Source of the DNA: Russula earlei
Taxonomy: Eukaryota; Basidiomycota; Agaricomycetes; Russulales; Russulaceae
Assembly: GCA_025769875.1 (NCBI GenBank)
Contig: JAGFNK010001356.1
Span: forward strand, 1-10,346
Direction of reading: 5' to 3'
DNA length: 10,346 nt
Made by a program: the position numbers and the translations under genes. Positions 8,615 to 10,346 of the stretch are shown in pieces (within the stretch, counting starts at the first letter, position 1; every line of letters begins with the position of its first letter). The notes under the pieces were generated by a model that saw only the letters and a list, made by a program, of their open reading frames with translations, was not told the DNA's origin and searched no databases.

Positions 8615-8761
8615 ATGATGCAGACCTGCTCATCAATAAGTCCAGATTCCATGGAAGGAAGTCTAATCTCAGAAAGTAACAAGGCTATATGGACAACTGA
8701 AGAGGAAGCTGCATTTCTACTGTTCCTTGTCGAGCAGAAACAAGAAGGAAACATGACCTCC
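8615..8761 (+). pseudogene. Myb/SANT-like domain protein, 5' fragment cut by an LTR
   Basis: The frame from ATG at 8615 reads through a serine-rich start to IWTTEEEAAFLLFLVEQKQE. This resembles the first helix of the Myb/SANT-like DNA-binding domain found in many short hypothetical proteins of Agaricomycetes, often linked to transposons (W-T-x-E-E-E-x-A-x-L-x-x-F-L). After GNMTS the frame runs into the LTR beginning at 8762, so the rest of the domain is lost here and may resume on the far side of the element, outside the window. The family call rests on about 25 residues. The match could also come from a transposon-borne gene. Confidence 0.5.
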
Positions 8762-8867
8762 TGTTATATTTTACCCCCTTATCGGTTTGCTCATAATCCC
8801 TCCCCATTATTATTCCTCTTGTTATCTCTGTTCCCATGGTTACCGTTTCACCCCTTGATAGTGATCC

Positions 8868-8951
8868 CTTATTGTGTTTCACTTATTGTGTTTCACTTAT
8901 TGTGTTTCACTTATTGTGTTTCACTTATTATGTTTCACTTATTGTGTTTCA
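8868..8951. repeat. 14-bp tandem array in the U3 of LTR C2
   Basis: Six head-to-tail units of CTTATTGTGTTTCA, with one changed base in the fifth unit (ATTATG). The array lies about 80-165 bp upstream of the TATA-like box and could act as repeated activator sites. The long ORF seen across it is a by-product of the repeat. Confidence 0.9.
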
Positions 8952-9033
8952 TCTATTGTTGAGCTACTTTTGCTGTTGGTCTACCTTTACTTATTGTTCT
9001 GCTTATGGTACTGTACAGCCTCGCTACATACAG

Positions 9034-9041
9034 TATTTAAG
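9034..9041 (+). promoter_or_regulatory. TATA-like box of LTR C2
   Basis: TATTTAAG, with the predicted transcript start about 30 bases downstream, near 9065-9068. That is where the self-primer sequence begins. Confidence 0.6.
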
Positions 9042-9067
9042 CACCTGTAGAAGCTGGGGAATGCCCC

Positions 9068-9078
9068 AAGCTTAGCTT
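9068..9078 (+). promoter_or_regulatory. Putative self-primer at the 5' end of the C2 transcript
   Basis: AAGCTTAGCTT is the exact reverse complement of AAGCTAAGCTT at 9412-9422, right after the LTR. In Tf1/sushi retrotransposons the first 11 nt of the RNA fold back onto the primer-binding site to start reverse transcription. Length, distance from the TATA box and position of the partner all agree with that scheme. Confidence 0.7.
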
Positions 9079-9411
9079 TGTCCCATTTCCTGTCGCATCC
9101 CTTTGCCCTGTACTATCTCTCAAATCACAACTTGCGTTGTGCTGGCTCATACTCTACTTGACCTGAGCTCATCACAAGGGACCTTCGTGTTCCTCTTCCT
9201 CCTCTGCTTCCCCTTCATCGTCCTCCTCTTCTGTGAAACCAGGAGATCAACTCTGTCTGCGGATTAGGTCATCCTTGACTTAGCCTTGAGACGCTAAACC
9301 TTAGAACCGGTCTCCTTGAGCCGGCCCCCACTGAACCCTTGAACCAAGTCACAGGGACTTGGCCCCACTGAACCTTGAGCTAACGCTCTTACGGCCGCGA
9401 TGCCATAATAC

Positions 9412-9422
9412 AAGCTAAGCTT
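9412..9422 (+). other. Primer-binding site of element C (self-complementary type)
   Basis: AAGCTAAGCTT starts at the LTR edge and pairs perfectly over 11 nt with 9068-9078. Confidence 0.68.
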
Positions 9423-9435
9423 CTTCTACTCCATT

Positions 9436-10346
9436 CTGGAGATCAACCTTGAACTACCACCAAACCGTTGGATCCACGTACAACCCAGACCATCCCCAGA
9501 CCTTCCCAAACACGTTGTAGGAACCGCCACTTGGGAAAGTTTTCACACCTTCCTCTGTTACACCGTCATCAAGAACAATGAAGAACTACCAGTTGAATTC
9601 ATCAACAATCGTTGGTTTGAACTACAACTTAGAAGAGGACAACTCTACACTCACCTAAACCTAGAGCTCCTCAGAAATAGCCTTGGATTAGGCTACTGGA
9701 GGGAAAACGACCCACGCTATGAACCACTGTCAGAATCAGAAGCCTCTTCCACTGAAAGCAACCCCCCTGAACCAGAAAACACTGTTGAAAACTCAGACAC
9801 CCTTTGAATCCCCTGCTTTAGAACCAGAGGACCCCCTCGAAAACCAGGAACCCATTGAAACCTTAGAAATCGAACCACAGAACCCCCCTGAACCTAACAT
9901 GGCAGCCCAGCCCCAAGTCGCTGTACAACCCCCCAGATGGCCGCTCAGGCCCCCCAGATGGCCGCTCAGGCCCCTCAGATGGCCGCCCAGGCCCCTCCAG
10001 TCGTCATTCCACCCCCTCAAGCAGCTGCTCCAGCACCACAAGGCACTAATGGGTCCCTCAGCGGTAAAGAACCCACTGTCTTCACAGGGGAAAGGAACAA
10101 AACAAAAAGATTCATCATGGAATTCAACCTATTCTGGGGCCTCAATGATGATAAGGCAGTGATGATCTCCCCTTTTAAACGAACGATGCTGGCTCTCTCA
10201 TATATCCAAGGGGAAAAGGTTGAAGAATGGGTCAATTCACAAGCAACCGCACTCAGAGAAAAAGTTAACAGGGCCCAGAACCCCATCAACAGAATGAATG
10301 AAGCGTTATGGAATGACTTCGTTACAGACTTTACGTTCAAATTCAC
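9436..10346 (+). pseudogene. Gag of a Ty3/gypsy-type retrotransposon (family C), frameshifted, partial at the window edge
   Basis: Gag forms the particle core and binds the element's RNA. The frame is open from 9409 to a TGA at 9805. No ATG is present near its start; a CTG at 9436 (LEINLELPPNRW) sits where a start would be expected, perhaps a mutated ATG. Coding then moves to another frame (about 9803-9936, acidic and proline-rich: FESPALEPEDP, IEPQNPPEPN) and returns to the first frame at ATG 9937. The two shifts cancel: one extra base near 9801, one missing C in a run of Cs near 9930. From 10060 the capsid-like domain is clear: EPTVFTGERNKTKRFIMEF, LFWGLNDD, MLALSYIQGEKVEEWV, ALWNDFVTDFTFKF. 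It runs off the right edge. It may be a dead copy or hold sequencing errors. Confidence 0.85.
9937..9999 (+). repeat. Three tandem 21-bp units inside gag
   Basis: Each unit encodes MAAQAPQ or a close variant (the last ends in P). They form a low-complexity linker between the acidic N-terminal part and the capsid-like domain. The repeats sit next to the second frameshift. Confidence 0.88.

Larger units (their letters stand above)
8762..9412 (+). mobile_element. 5' LTR of a Ty3/gypsy-type retrotransposon, family C (copy C2)
   Basis: The right edge is set by the primer site and by alignment with C1: it ends near 9412 in ATAATACA. The left edge at 8762 (TGTTATATT) is inferred, since TGTTAT pairs with the ATAACA-like end and the Myb/SANT-like frame breaks there. 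This gives about 651 bp. It holds a 14-bp tandem array (8868-8951), a TATA-like box (9034-9041) and a self-primer sequence (9068-9078). Gag follows. The matching 3' LTR, and so the target duplication, would lie outside the window. Confidence 0.78.

Noticed and set aside
8836..9075. Membrane-protein-like ORFs with repeated VFHLLCFTY words
   Set aside because: They are produced by the 14-bp tandem array in the LTR; a 14-bp unit shifts frame each time and gives a repeating hydrophobic pattern.
10017..10346. Minus-strand ORF of 109 codons at the right end
   Set aside because: It is antisense to the clearly recognisable gag domain on the plus strand.

Overview
The window looks like a transposon graveyard from a basidiomycete (Agaricomycetes) nuclear genome. 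Four things point there: a Plavaka-type DNA transposase, a family typical of these fungi; several families of Ty3/gypsy-style LTRs; a gag of the kind common in mushroom genomes; and a broken piece of a fungal phosphomevalonate kinase (ERG8) gene. I see no bacterial operon, phage, CRISPR or defence system and no intact host gene. I see no clear tRNA or rRNA.

Layout from left to right. 1-344 is unassigned CpG-rich sequence followed by a GC-rich hairpin repeat. 345-586 is the 3' part of an LTR of family C. 587-3577 (minus strand) is the C-terminal part of a dead Plavaka transposase. It is split by a solo LTR of family A (697-2414, target duplication CCAAG), which is itself split by a solo LTR of family B (1242-2070, target duplication TCTCC). 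3578-4463 is a second, inverted family A LTR with no target duplication; it joins the Plavaka remnant to a partial family B LTR (4464-5070). 5071-8026 is degraded sequence carrying two solo LTRs of family D in opposite orientation (5345-6282, duplication CAGGG; 6695-7660, duplication CCCAT), plus a minisatellite. 8124-8402 is the ERG8 fragment. 8615-8761 is the start of a Myb/SANT-like reading frame cut off by the 5' LTR of a family C retrotransposon (8762-9412). The primer site and gag of that element run to the right edge, so it is probably truncated only by the window.

How the parts relate. Because the insertions are nested, their order can be read: Plavaka first, then LTR A1, then LTR B1. 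Aligned copies of each LTR family differ at many CpG sites, with TpG or CpA in one copy, as expected if methylated cytosines have decayed. The right-hand family C element carries an 11-nt sequence near its predicted transcript start that is perfectly complementary to its primer site, the arrangement known from Tf1/sushi elements that prime their own reverse transcription. The two long inverted repeats in the window are pairs of independently inserted or recombined LTRs, not the ends of one large transposon. LTR families are named A to D only for this report; LTR strands are inferred from TATA-like boxes.
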